Shown here: positions 1 through 6,148 of the stretch, in pieces
How the letters are laid out: every line of letters begins with the position of its first letter
Numbering within the stretch: the first letter of the stretch is position 1
Source of the DNA: Gammaproteobacteria bacterium
GTDB taxonomy: Bacteria; Pseudomonadota; Gammaproteobacteria; Enterobacterales; Alteromonadaceae
Assembly: GCA_023380515.1 (NCBI GenBank)
Contig: JAMCRH010000009.1
Location: forward strand, 1-13,523
Direction: 5' to 3'
DNA length: 13,523 bases
The notes under the pieces: model-generated
What the model was told of the DNA's origin: nothing
What the model saw: the letters and a program-made list of their open reading frames with translations, nothing else
Databases searched by the model: none
Position numbers and translations under genes: made by a program

Positions 1-119
1 GGTGTATACCAAGCTTTTAACCAGTCGCGATTTTTCATAGTTTACTCGTGTAGTTGGAATGCTGTCGACTTTAAAGAGCGGACTGTGACAGAGCAATAGC
101 GTGGTGGTTTCAATTTATT

Positions 120-153
120 AACTATCGTTTTATGATAGCTTAACTATCATAAA
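120..153 (+). promoter_or_regulatory. Inverted-repeat operator and candidate promoter of the XRE regulator
   Basis: A perfect inverted repeat has arms TTTATGATAG (129-138) and CTATCATAAA (144-153) around a 5-nt spacer. The heptamer AACTATC of the right side (142-148) is also present upstream at 120-126, making a third half-site. A possible -10 (TATGAT, 131-136) lies inside the left arm, 17 nt after a weak -35-like TTTCAA (108-113). The repeat sits 23 bp before the start of a helix-turn-helix gene, a common position for autoregulation. The repeat is seen directly; promoter and operator roles are inferred. Confidence 0.55.
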
Positions 154-175
154 TTGATACAAAAGGCGGTTTTAT

Positions 176-931
176 ATGACCCTAGCGACGCTCACGGTTC
201 AACGCTGCTTAACGCGGATTAAACAAGAACTAAAACGCCAAGGTATTACCTATACCATGCTAGCTGAGCGCATGGATCTGTCTGTGGTCACGGTTACGCG
301 CATGCTCAATCACGACGATATTTCCATGAAGCGTTTACTTGTGCTGGCCGAAATTTGTGGTCTCGATGGCCTTGAGCTTGTCAACTCAGCCACCATAACG
401 CACGGCAGCCACTACTTTTTTAGTGACCGCCAAGACGCCGCCTTCGCCGACAACCCACACCTTTACGCCTATTTTGTGGCCTTGTTTTTTGAGCAGCAAT
501 CGCCACAGGAGATTGCCGAAGCGCATGGTCTCAGTGAGCTCAGCACTTATCGGTATTTACGTGCGTTGGAAAATTTAGAGTTAATTGCGGTAGCGCCGGG
601 CAACCAAGTGAAGTTCGTGGTTCGTGCGCCGTTAGGGTTTCGCGCCAATAGCCGCGTTTTACGGCAATCGATTACACAGGCCTTAGCCGACACCAGTGCT
701 CGGCTGATGAGTGATGCGCGCGAACCTCTCGACTTTATGCTGCTTAAGCCCATGTATTTACCCGAGCAGGCCGCCCTCAAGCTTCAAGGAGAACTTCGTC
801 AGGTCATCGATAAATATGCCGAAGCCTCGGAATTACTTTATACAGACGCCCCTAGCTGCCAAGTAGTTGTCGCCATGCATGCCACCGTATCAGAGTCATC
901 GCCGGTCATTATTCCGCTAGATTCTTGTTAG
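176..931 (+). CDS. XRE-family helix-turn-helix transcriptional regulator
   Basis: This 251-residue cytoplasmic protein starts with a lambda-repressor-like helix-turn-helix domain (about residues 10-65), with the segment TMLAERMDLSVVTVTRML forming helices 2-3. A second winged-helix-like segment is visible around residues 108-150 (PQEIAEAHGLSELSTYRYL), so there may be two DNA-binding modules. The rest is helical with no recognisable ligand domain. The start is supported by an AAAGGCGG-like purine stretch about 6 nt upstream. It stands alone, with an inverted repeat directly in front that it may bind. Its targets cannot be told from the sequence. The next gene begins about 180 bp downstream on the same strand, so a shared transcript is possible but not indicated. 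Confidence 0.75.
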   Translation: MTLATLTVQRCLTRIKQELKRQGITYTMLAERMDLSVVTVTRMLNHDDISMKRLLVLAEICGLDGLELVNSATITHGSHYFFSDRQDAAFADNPHLYAYFVALFFEQQSPQEIAEAHGLSELSTYRYLRALENLELIAVAPGNQVKFVVRAPLGFRANSRVLRQSITQALADTSARLMSDAREPLDFMLLKPMYLPEQAALKLQGELRQVIDKYAEASELLYTDAPSCQVVVAMHATVSESSPVIIPLDSC

Positions 932-1113
932 CCTTTGCTAGCTGTTACTCTTGGGGGAATATAGAATTTACTTACAAGCATGGCTGCGTCTTGTTAATTA
1001 GCAAACAATATTGACCATTTCCCCACCATTCAGCAACTCCTCAGGTTTTGCTCATGACTTGCAACACTTACCTAGCCTAATCTGCAGCCGTTCATTCAAC
1101 TGTGGAGGTGGTT

Positions 1114-1668
1114 ATGTCGTGGTTTCGAGTATTGGGTTGGGGCTTTGTGGTGGCGTTATTAATTACGCCAGCCATTGCCATGCGTTTTAGTGAGGAAGTG
1201 CAATGGACAGCGTTTGATTTTGTTGTCGCTGCCGTATTGCTTGGCGGTACTGGGTTATTGATTGAGCTAGGCGTGCGAATGTCGACCCACTTGGCCTATC
1301 GGGTGGGAATGACGATCGCCATCATCAATTGCTTGTTGATTATTTGGTTGAATCTCGCCGTTGGAATTATTGGCAACGAAGAAAACCCCGCAAATTCGAT
1401 GTATTTGAGTGTGATCGGGCTAGTAGCTGTTGGCAGCGTATTCTTGCGCGGTAAAGCCAACGCGATGAGTTGGTTGATGATTGCAACAGCCATCGTCCAA
1501 CTCAGTATTTCAATTGCCGCCGTGTTGCTAAAAATACCTGCAGACTTGCAACCGGCATTCTTCCTAAATTCAGCATTCGCTATTCTCTGGTTAGTTGCGG
1601 CAGGTCTATTCAAAGCGGCAAGCGAGCGCTATGATGAGGAAACGTCAGCAAAACAGCAGCATTCATGA
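1114..1668 (+). CDS. Six-helix integral membrane protein of unknown function
   Basis: The protein is about 184 residues, nearly all hydrophobic, with roughly six membrane-spanning segments (near residues 3-22, 33-54, 64-90, 98-113, 118-141 and 148-168) and a short charged, Gln-rich cytoplasmic-looking tail. I recognise no family or catalytic motif. The ATG at 1114 is preferred over the in-frame GTG at 1102 because GGAGGTGG sits just upstream of the ATG and the GTG lies inside that ribosome binding site. Its stop overlaps the start of the following membrane-bound regulator gene by 4 nt (ATGA), so the two are translationally coupled. By analogy with ToxR/ToxS-type pairs it may modulate that regulator; this is inference. 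Confidence 0.75.
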   Translation: MSWFRVLGWGFVVALLITPAIAMRFSEEVQWTAFDFVVAAVLLGGTGLLIELGVRMSTHLAYRVGMTIAIINCLLIIWLNLAVGIIGNEENPANSMYLSVIGLVAVGSVFLRGKANAMSWLMIATAIVQLSISIAAVLLKIPADLQPAFFLNSAFAILWLVAAGLFKAASERYDEETSAKQQHS

Positions 1669-2723
1669 CTGAAACGGTTATTCAATTTTCAGAGTTTACG
1701 ATTCATCCCAGCGAGCGACTGTTGCTAAAACAGTCGCAGCCTTTGGAACTCACGAGTCGTTATTTCGACGCCTTGTTGCTCCTTGCGCGCGAACCAGGCA
1801 CGCTAATCAGCAAAGAGCGTTTCATGCGTGAGGTTTGGGCCGGCATTCCGGTCACTGACGAAGCCCTCACGCAATGCATTCGCACACTGCGCAAAGTGCT
1901 CGGTGACAGCGCCCGACAGTCCCAGTTCATCGAAACCGTGCCGAAGCATGGTTATCGCTTCATTGCCACAGTACGTACTAACGTTGCTACAGAAAGTACT
2001 AACTTCAACACTATCAACGAAAAGATAGTAAGCACTAACATACATCCATTTATTCGGATTGCGACGCTCGGTGGCTATGGCACATTGGGTGCTGGTATCG
2101 CTGGCCTAGTCGGCGGCACCTTGCTTGCTGCCCTTACGCTCGCACACCCCGAGCTTACTCAATTTGGTGCGGCATCGATCATGTTTGTGATGATCGCCAT
2201 AACGCTCCTCGTCGCGTTGCTCGGTGGTGCTGGCGTTGCCTTCGGTCTTGCTGTGGGCGAAGTATTTGCCGAAAAACACTTACCTGCCGGTCGACGTTTT
2301 CCGTTTGTGGTGCTCACAAGTGCATTCGGTGGGTTATTCGTTGGGGCATTTGTAAAGTTGGTGGCGATCGACACATTCAACTTGCTTCTCGGCGCTAGCC
2401 CAGGCGACATCACCGGTGCAGTCGAAGGCTTTATTCTTGGCGGTGCGGTTGGCTTAAGTTATGCGCTCACTCGTCTCGCCTCGCCGTTGCGTTTGGTGCT
2501 CGTGAGCTTGTTCATTGGCGGCTTGCTCGGCGCGTTAACCGTTGCTAGCGGCGGTAATCTCTTAGCTGGAAGCCTCAATTTAGTCGCCGTTCATGTGCCC
2601 GCCAGCCAACTACCTAACCCGTTTGTTTCTGCACAACTCGAGCTTTTTTCAGCAGTTGCTGAAGGCGCTCTTTTTGTGGCTGCTGTCGTTTTCTCATTGC
2701 GCCAACTGAAATATTTCCGGTAA
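1665..2723 (+). CDS. Membrane-integrated winged-helix (Trans_reg_C, CadC/ToxR-like) regulator
   Basis: Residues 5-103 form an OmpR/PhoB-type winged helix as in CadC and ToxR: the LTSRYFDALLLLA and LISKERFMREVW segments, the recognition-helix region DEALTQCIRTLRKVLGD, and the wing VPKHGYRFIATV. A polar Thr/Asn-rich linker follows (104-130), containing three in-frame copies of an Arg/Ser-Thr-Asn motif. The C-terminal 220 residues hold about six Gly/Ala-rich hydrophobic segments (near 134-160, 168-200, 213-235, 251-269, 275-293, 325-344). Classic CadC/ToxR proteins have one membrane helix and a periplasmic domain, so the polytopic C-terminus is unusual and suggests membrane sensing. There is no receiver domain. 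Overlap with the upstream membrane gene implies coupled translation. Target genes are unknown; the adjacent YIP1 gene is a candidate. Confidence 0.85.
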   Translation: MTETVIQFSEFTIHPSERLLLKQSQPLELTSRYFDALLLLAREPGTLISKERFMREVWAGIPVTDEALTQCIRTLRKVLGDSARQSQFIETVPKHGYRFIATVRTNVATESTNFNTINEKIVSTNIHPFIRIATLGGYGTLGAGIAGLVGGTLLAALTLAHPELTQFGAASIMFVMIAITLLVALLGGAGVAFGLAVGEVFAEKHLPAGRRFPFVVLTSAFGGLFVGAFVKLVAIDTFNLLLGASPGDITGAVEGFILGGAVGLSYALTRLASPLRLVLVSLFIGGLLGALTVASGGNLLAGSLNLVAVHVPASQLPNPFVSAQLELFSAVAEGALFVAAVVFSLRQLKYFR

Positions 2724-2727
2724 AGGC

Positions 2728-2777
2728 TTGTATATTCCTCAGTGATAGCCTAAACATATAAATAAAATGTATGTTTA
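2728..2777 (+). promoter_or_regulatory. AT-rich inverted repeat upstream of the YIP1 gene
   Basis: The arms TAAACATA (2751-2758) and TATGTTTA (2770-2777) flank an 11-nt AT-rich spacer immediately before the ribosome binding site (AGAGG, 2778-2782) of the next gene. A TTGTAT (2728-2733) could act as a -35 with a 17-nt spacing to the left arm, but no good -10 matches it. The symmetry is a possible binding site for the winged-helix regulator encoded just upstream. The repeat is seen; its role is inferred. Confidence 0.4.
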
Positions 2778-2787
2778 AGAGGCGCAT

Positions 2788-3345
2788 ATGAATATTTCGA
2801 CACTTTGGTTGCCGTTTACCGCGAAAGGCTGGGGCCAATTACAGGGAATGGACATTGATATTCCAGCGTTAGCATGGAAGTTGGTTTTGCCCATGTCATT
2901 ATTACCACCCATCTTTCTCTATTTTAATGGGACGCACTATGGCGGTGAGTTTTTACCCGGCTTCGCCGACAAAAATTGGCAATTTATTACCACCACATTC
3001 TTTCTGGCGGAGTTGCTCACGTTCTTCGTGATGGGTTGGTTAATTTACTCGGTATTGGAGCAATACAAACACGATGTCACGTACCACGACGCTTATTTAT
3101 TAGCGGCCATAGCACCGATTCCAATGTGGTTGTCCTCTGTGGGCTTAGTCTTTCCCAGTCCGTGGGTTGCCGCCGTCACTGTCGGCATGGGGCTCATACT
3201 CTCTTGCTTGTTTGTATATGTCGGTACCCGTGCGCTGAGTCACAGTAAATCCCTCGACATTGACAGTATGGCGGCAACGTTAACGATTATGTCTGCCTCT
3301 TTAGCAGCTTGGGTGCTGCTGATGTTGATTATTTGGGTGTACTAG
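2788..3345 (+). CDS. YIP1-family integral membrane protein
   Basis: This 185-residue protein has five hydrophobic segments (near residues 28-47, 66-90, 101-123, 125-150 and 160-184), spaced as in the bacterial Yip1 domain family. A short polar N-terminus precedes helix 1, and a long loop containing Gly-Gly lies between helices 1 and 2. Bacterial YIP1 proteins are inner-membrane proteins without an established biochemical role. The start is fixed by AGAGG 5 nt upstream of the ATG. It lies 64 bp after the membrane-bound regulator with an inverted repeat between them, so it may be regulated by, or co-transcribed with, that gene. The last Tyr codon and the stop lie in the first unit of a 14-bp tandem repeat. 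Confidence 0.7.
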   Translation: MNISTLWLPFTAKGWGQLQGMDIDIPALAWKLVLPMSLLPPIFLYFNGTHYGGEFLPGFADKNWQFITTTFFLAELLTFFVMGWLIYSVLEQYKHDVTYHDAYLLAAIAPIPMWLSSVGLVFPSPWVAAVTVGMGLILSCLFVYVGTRALSHSKSLDIDSMAATLTIMSASLAAWVLLMLIIWVY

Positions 3346-3381
3346 CTTGGATATACTAGCTTGGATGTACTAGCCGGGATC
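3340..3381 (+). repeat. Three tandem 14-bp repeats spanning the YIP1 stop codon
   Basis: Three adjacent 14-mers begin at 3340, 3354 and 3368. The first two, TACTAGCTTGGATA and TACTAGCTTGGATG, differ only at the last base; the third, TACTAGCCGGGATC, is diverged. The TAG of the first copy is the stop codon of the upstream gene, and copies two and three lie in the 3' untranslated part. The unit differs from a multiple of three, so the coding end is unaffected. This looks like a slippage duplication. Confidence 0.8.
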
Positions 3382-3385
3382 GCAA

Positions 3386-3646
3386 CTATTCCGCCGGCGG
3401 CATTGGCCAAAAGCTGAGTTCATTGCTGTACTGATACCGGTAGCTTTCCCAGTGTTTAATTTGCGCACTGAAGCGCCGGTTCAGTTCACGAGCTTGTTCA
3501 GCGCCGAGTTTGTCGCGCAGTATCGCCCAAACATTCGAGCGGTCGTCGTAAGCTTCCATAAAGCCCGCTGGTATTTGCGGCGAACTTACCTCGTCGATGC
3601 GTTCGTGAAAATACCGTGGCGCTTTAGCGCTTAGGGCGGGGAGCAG
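3386..3646 (-). pseudogene. 5'-truncated remnant of a minus-strand gene
   Basis: One minus-strand frame is open from a TGA at 3647-3649 to a TAG at 3386-3388 (86 codons). Its translation looks like genuine protein: PRYFHERIDEV near the front, then MEAYDDRSNVWAILRDKLG, EQARELNRRFSAQIKHWESY and finally LSFWPMPPAE. The composition is balanced, with amphipathic charged helices. The only ATG (3557-3559) would give 57 residues and lacks a good ribosome binding site, and the protein-like character continues upstream of it. Beyond 3647 no frame continues the reading. I read this as the C-terminal end of a lost gene, converging on the YIP1 gene. I do not recognise the family. The plus-strand open frame over the same region (3452-3634) looks like its shadow. 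Confidence 0.5.
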
Positions 3647-3673
3647 TCACCTAAGCAATGAGAGATCGTTCCC

Positions 3674-3742
3674 TTTTGTGCAAATCATGGTTGGAATTTG
3701 CTGGCCGTCTAAAGTGCCGTTTCGTGCAAAAGTTGGTTGGAA
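3674..3742 (+). repeat. Pair of 23-bp direct repeats (19 of 23 identical)
   Basis: The copies at 3674-3696 and 3720-3742 both read TT, T or C, GTGCAAA, four variable bases, then GGTTGGAA, and start 46 bp apart. They lie between the broken end of the minus-strand gene remnant and the toxin-antitoxin promoter. Inverted GGTTGG cores recur downstream of the toxin gene (as CCAACC at 4495-4500 and 4550-4555). They may mark the edge of an inserted segment. No transposase is present. Confidence 0.5.
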
Positions 3743-3792
3743 GCTAGAATAAATCACCTTGGGGAGCCGAAATTTCAAGGCTAAGTGTGTCA

Positions 3793-3841
3793 TAGACAGA
3801 AAATAGCTAACGTGCTACATTGTACTTAATGTGTAACACAT
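3793..3841 (+). promoter_or_regulatory. Toxin-antitoxin promoter with palindromic operator
   Basis: TAGACA (3793-3798) and TACATT (3816-3821) are spaced by exactly 17 nt and fit a sigma-70 promoter. Just downstream is a perfect palindrome, ATGTGT-A-ACACAT (3829-3841), and a second overlapping inverted repeat, ACATT (3817-3821) and AATGT (3828-3832). The palindromes cover the expected transcription start and lie next to a ribbon-helix-helix antitoxin gene. Such antitoxins usually repress their own operon by binding operators in this position. The motifs are seen; their function is inferred from the family. Confidence 0.6.
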
Positions 3842-3853
3842 GAGGATGCAGCT

Positions 3854-4141
3854 ATGAACGAATCAACTTTTACTTTCCGAGTTGATGATGCCTTGAAAAG
3901 CCAATTTGCCCAAGCAGCTAAATCCCAGGATCGAAGTGGGGCACAGCTTCTTCGAGACTTCATGCGCGAATTCGTACAGCAACAGGAAGAAGCCGCAGAG
4001 CATGATGCTTGGTTCCGCCGTCAAGTACAGATTGGTCTTAATTCGGCCAACGCGGGTAACTTGGTGTCTGCCGCTGAAGTAGAAGCTAAATTTGCAGCTC
4101 GTCGGGCGTCAACGCGTCGTCGGATCAAAACCTCTGAATGA
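3854..4141 (+). CDS. Ribbon-helix-helix antitoxin of a type II toxin-antitoxin pair
   Basis: This 95-residue protein has an N-terminal ribbon-helix-helix DNA-binding fold (residues 1-45): the strand STFTFRVDDALK is followed by two helices, as in CopG/RelB-like antitoxins. The C-terminal half is charged, likely partly disordered, and would wrap around the toxin; it ends in an Arg-rich tail. The start has GAGGA 7 nt upstream. Its TGA stop overlaps the toxin start (ATGATG), so the two are translationally coupled in the usual antitoxin-first order. Expected roles are neutralising the toxin and repressing the operon at the palindrome directly upstream. Assignment to RelB, ParD or another subfamily is not certain. 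Confidence 0.85.
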   Translation: MNESTFTFRVDDALKSQFAQAAKSQDRSGAQLLRDFMREFVQQQEEAAEHDAWFRRQVQIGLNSANAGNLVSAAEVEAKFAARRASTRRRIKTSE

Positions 4142-4428
4142 TGGAGTTACTTTGGACACCAGAGGCGATACAAGACCGCGAAGATATTTATGATTACATA
4201 GAAGCTGATAACCCCGCAGCAGCTTTGGCTCTCGACGAGTTATTATCAGAAAAGGCTTCACGCTTAGCCGAACATCCTAGTCTCGGACGTCTTGGGCGTG
4301 TGGCTAGCACCCGTGAGCTGGTCGCTCATCAAAATTATGTTTTAGTTTATGACGTGACTAGGGAGCAAGTTCGCGTGCTTCGAGTCCTTCACGCTGCTCG
4401 ACAGTGGCCGCCGAACCGTATTTGTTGA
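4138..4428 (+). CDS. RelE/ParE-superfamily toxin
   Basis: This 96-residue basic protein has the compact RelE/ParE fold signature: WTPEAIQDREDIYDYI at the N-terminus, a helical middle, HPSLGRLGRVASTREL (residues 46-61), a Tyr-rich strand NYVLVYDV, and the terminal RVLHAARQWP (82-91). The Gly-Arg...Thr-Arg-Glu-Leu and Leu-His-x-x-Arg-Gln-Trp-Pro motifs are typical of the RelE/StbE-type toxin family. The target could be ribosome-bound mRNA (RelE-like) or DNA gyrase (ParE-like); the sequence alone does not decide this. Translation may start at the ATG at 4138 or at 4141, both overlapping the antitoxin stop. The gene looks intact. The module sits next to a gene remnant and repeats, consistent with horizontal gain. 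Confidence 0.87.
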   Translation: MMELLWTPEAIQDREDIYDYIEADNPAAALALDELLSEKASRLAEHPSLGRLGRVASTRELVAHQNYVLVYDVTREQVRVLRVLHAARQWPPNRIC

Positions 4429-4868
4429 CGCATCCCTGTTGTCAGAGAATACAAACAAACTGCATTTTGGTGAGTTGGAGAAAAATAGATAAATCCAACC
4501 AGACATAGCTTTTGACCGACTATGAATCTAAATTCAGTTCAGACAGTTTCCAACCCTAGAATGCAAATAGCCGAATTTTGATTGTGTGAATCATGTTTCA
4601 CCATCCTCTTGCCACTCAACAAGTCCCTCACGTTTACTGCACAGGTCGTCCATAAACTAGAGCAAGGGTATAGATCTGGTTTTATGAATCAGCAATATGA
4701 TAATTGTCTATTTTTTAATCAGTAATAGGTAGGTGCTTTAATTTTAGTTACATTATTTTACAAATATGTAGAGGCTTTTTTCTTAACGATGCATTAGCAT
4801 ACTAGCGCAAATGATATATCGGCTGAGTTACATCGGTCTTTTTTTGGCTTATCTAGGTCGCTTAATAT
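4429..4868. other. AT-rich intergenic region without a recognisable gene
   Basis: These 440 bp between the toxin gene and the lipoprotein operon are AT-rich, especially from 4680 on. I find no gene, RNA or clear terminator. Two CCAACC motifs (4495-4500, 4550-4555) are inverted relative to the GGTTGG repeats upstream of the antitoxin. Short open frames of 20 codons occur on both strands near 4590-4660 but lack support. The promoter of the following operon should lie here, but no convincing -35/-10 pair stands out. Confidence 0.6.
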
Positions 4869-5840
4869 ATGAAAATCAAACTTCTTGTTTTGGCGAGTAC
4901 GGCTCTTTTAGTCAGTGCCTGTGCGAGTCAACAGCCTCAGCCGCAACCGCAGCGGGCACCCGTGACACAGCAACAACAAGCTCAAGCTCAGGAGCAAACA
5001 ATTGCTGCTCAGCCAGTCGAACTTGCTTTAAAACGCAAGCTTGCAGTTGGACGGTTAACCAATGAAACCAACTATGGCCGTAGTTTGCTGCGTGAAGCGG
5101 TAACGGGTCAGCACGATCAGAAAATTTCTGACATGTTTACGCAAGCTATCGTCAACACCAACAAATTCATGATTTTTGAGCGTCCAAGCTTAGACGTCAT
5201 CACGACCGAACAACAATTAACTGGTCAAAGCAACGACTTAGTCGGTGTCGACACGTTAGTTATTGGCTCACTGACACAGTTTGGTCGTTCCACCACAGGT
5301 GAGCGCGGCTTCTTCTCGACCAGCGGCAAACAAGAAGCAACTGCGACGGTGGATTTGCGTTTAGTCGACACACGTACCGGTCAAGTGATTGCATCGGTGA
5401 CGGGTTCTGGCAGCTCGTCGCTTGAGCAAAGCCGGACAATGGGCTTCGGTTCTGTGGCTGGCTATGACGGCAGCTTGAATGACCAAGCGATTGGTGCGGC
5501 GGTGAATGCAGCGGTCGAGAAAATGACCCAAATGCTGTTAGAACGTCCGTGGACAGCCGACATTCTGACCGTCGAAAACGGCATGATCTTCATTAGTGGT
5601 GGCGCCAGCCAAGGCGTGGAAGCCGGAATGGAATTCGAAATCATGACCAAAGGCAACCGCGTGCGGTCACAAACCACGGGGTCGTATATCACGCTTCCTG
5701 GTCAAAAGGTTGCTGAAATCAAAGTAACTGGCTTATTTGGTAACACTGAGCTCGACCAAGGTGCCATCGCGGTTTTAAGTTCAGGTAGCATTGACGGCTA
5801 CGACTTAACTGCGCTTGAAGTTCGGGAGATGAAGAAATGA
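4869..5840 (+). CDS. CsgG-family outer-membrane lipoprotein
   Basis: The 323-residue protein has a lipoprotein signal (LVSAC, lipidated Cys18) followed by a Gln/Pro-rich linker (about 20-50) unlike that of E. coli CsgG. The CsgG domain covers about 55-225: KLAVGRLTNETNYG, FMIFERPSLD, VDTLVIGSLTQFG, and the Gly/Ser-rich membrane-hairpin region ending VDLRLVDTRTGQVIASV. Residues 228-305 form a C-terminal beta domain (NGMIFISGGASQGVEAGMEF) resembling the C-terminal domain of FlgT. CsgG proteins form oligomeric outer-membrane channels for curli export. Here no curli genes are adjacent, so another envelope role is likely. It is the first gene of a four-lipoprotein operon and overlaps the next gene by 4 nt. 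The ribosome binding site is weak (AGG about 12 nt upstream). Confidence 0.87.
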   Translation: MKIKLLVLASTALLVSACASQQPQPQPQRAPVTQQQQAQAQEQTIAAQPVELALKRKLAVGRLTNETNYGRSLLREAVTGQHDQKISDMFTQAIVNTNKFMIFERPSLDVITTEQQLTGQSNDLVGVDTLVIGSLTQFGRSTTGERGFFSTSGKQEATATVDLRLVDTRTGQVIASVTGSGSSSLEQSRTMGFGSVAGYDGSLNDQAIGAAVNAAVEKMTQMLLERPWTADILTVENGMIFISGGASQGVEAGMEFEIMTKGNRVRSQTTGSYITLPGQKVAEIKVTGLFGNTELDQGAIAVLSSGSIDGYDLTALEVREMKK

Positions 5841-6148
5841 AACAACTACTGATTATCGCTTGTTGTTTGCTGCTTGTTGTTGGCTGTGCCAAACAACCTA
5901 CTCGTTTAACCGGTGTCGTGAACGACGCGCCGACCGTGAACTTCAAAGTAGAAGACCCACGCAACTTAAACTTGTGGGTGGACGGTATCGATTTCGGCCC
6001 AATTGCCAGTTACACCTATCCACACTTGTCTGTGGAATTGCTGCCAGGCGAGCATCTGATTGAAGTTCGTAACGGTATGCGCGTTATTTATTCACAAACT
6101 CACTATTTTAGTGAAAAAACCCATCGGACCTTGGAAGTTAACCGTTAA
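5837..6148 (+). CDS. Small lipoprotein with a PEGA-like beta domain
   Basis: This 103-residue protein has a lipoprotein signal (LVVGC, Cys17; next residue Ala, which favours the outer membrane). The mature part is beta-rich and looks like a PEGA-type beta sandwich: LNLWVDGIDFG, a Tyr/Pro turn, then LLPGEHLIEVRNG and a final strand. PEGA-like domains occur in surface and envelope proteins as small binding modules. The match here is by pattern only. Start and stop are shared with its neighbours (ATGA overlap before, TAATG after), so it is made together with the CsgG-like and DUF4810 lipoproteins and probably belongs to the same assembly. No catalytic residues are visible. The open frame at 5860-6063 inside it is a shadow. 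Confidence 0.75.
   Translation: MKQLLIIACCLLLVVGCAKQPTRLTGVVNDAPTVNFKVEDPRNLNLWVDGIDFGPIASYTYPHLSVELLPGEHLIEVRNGMRVIYSQTHYFSEKTHRTLEVNR

Noticed and set aside
3650..3850. Possible integron attC site around the toxin-antitoxin cassette
   Set aside because: The paired core sites and long imperfect stem of an attC site are not present, and there is no integrase in the window.
4590..4660. 20-codon open frames on both strands in the AT-rich gap
   Set aside because: Both strands give similarly plausible peptides and neither has a ribosome binding site; expected by chance.
4680..4868. Sigma-70 promoter for the lipoprotein operon
   Set aside because: Several -35-like hexamers (such as TTGTCT and TTTACA) exist, but none is paired with a good -10 at 16-18 nt in this AT-rich stretch.
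4811..5065. 84-residue plus-strand frame overlapping the start of the CsgG-like gene
   Set aside because: Low-complexity Thr/Ser/Ala translation arising from the Gln/Pro-rich linker read in another frame; a shadow.
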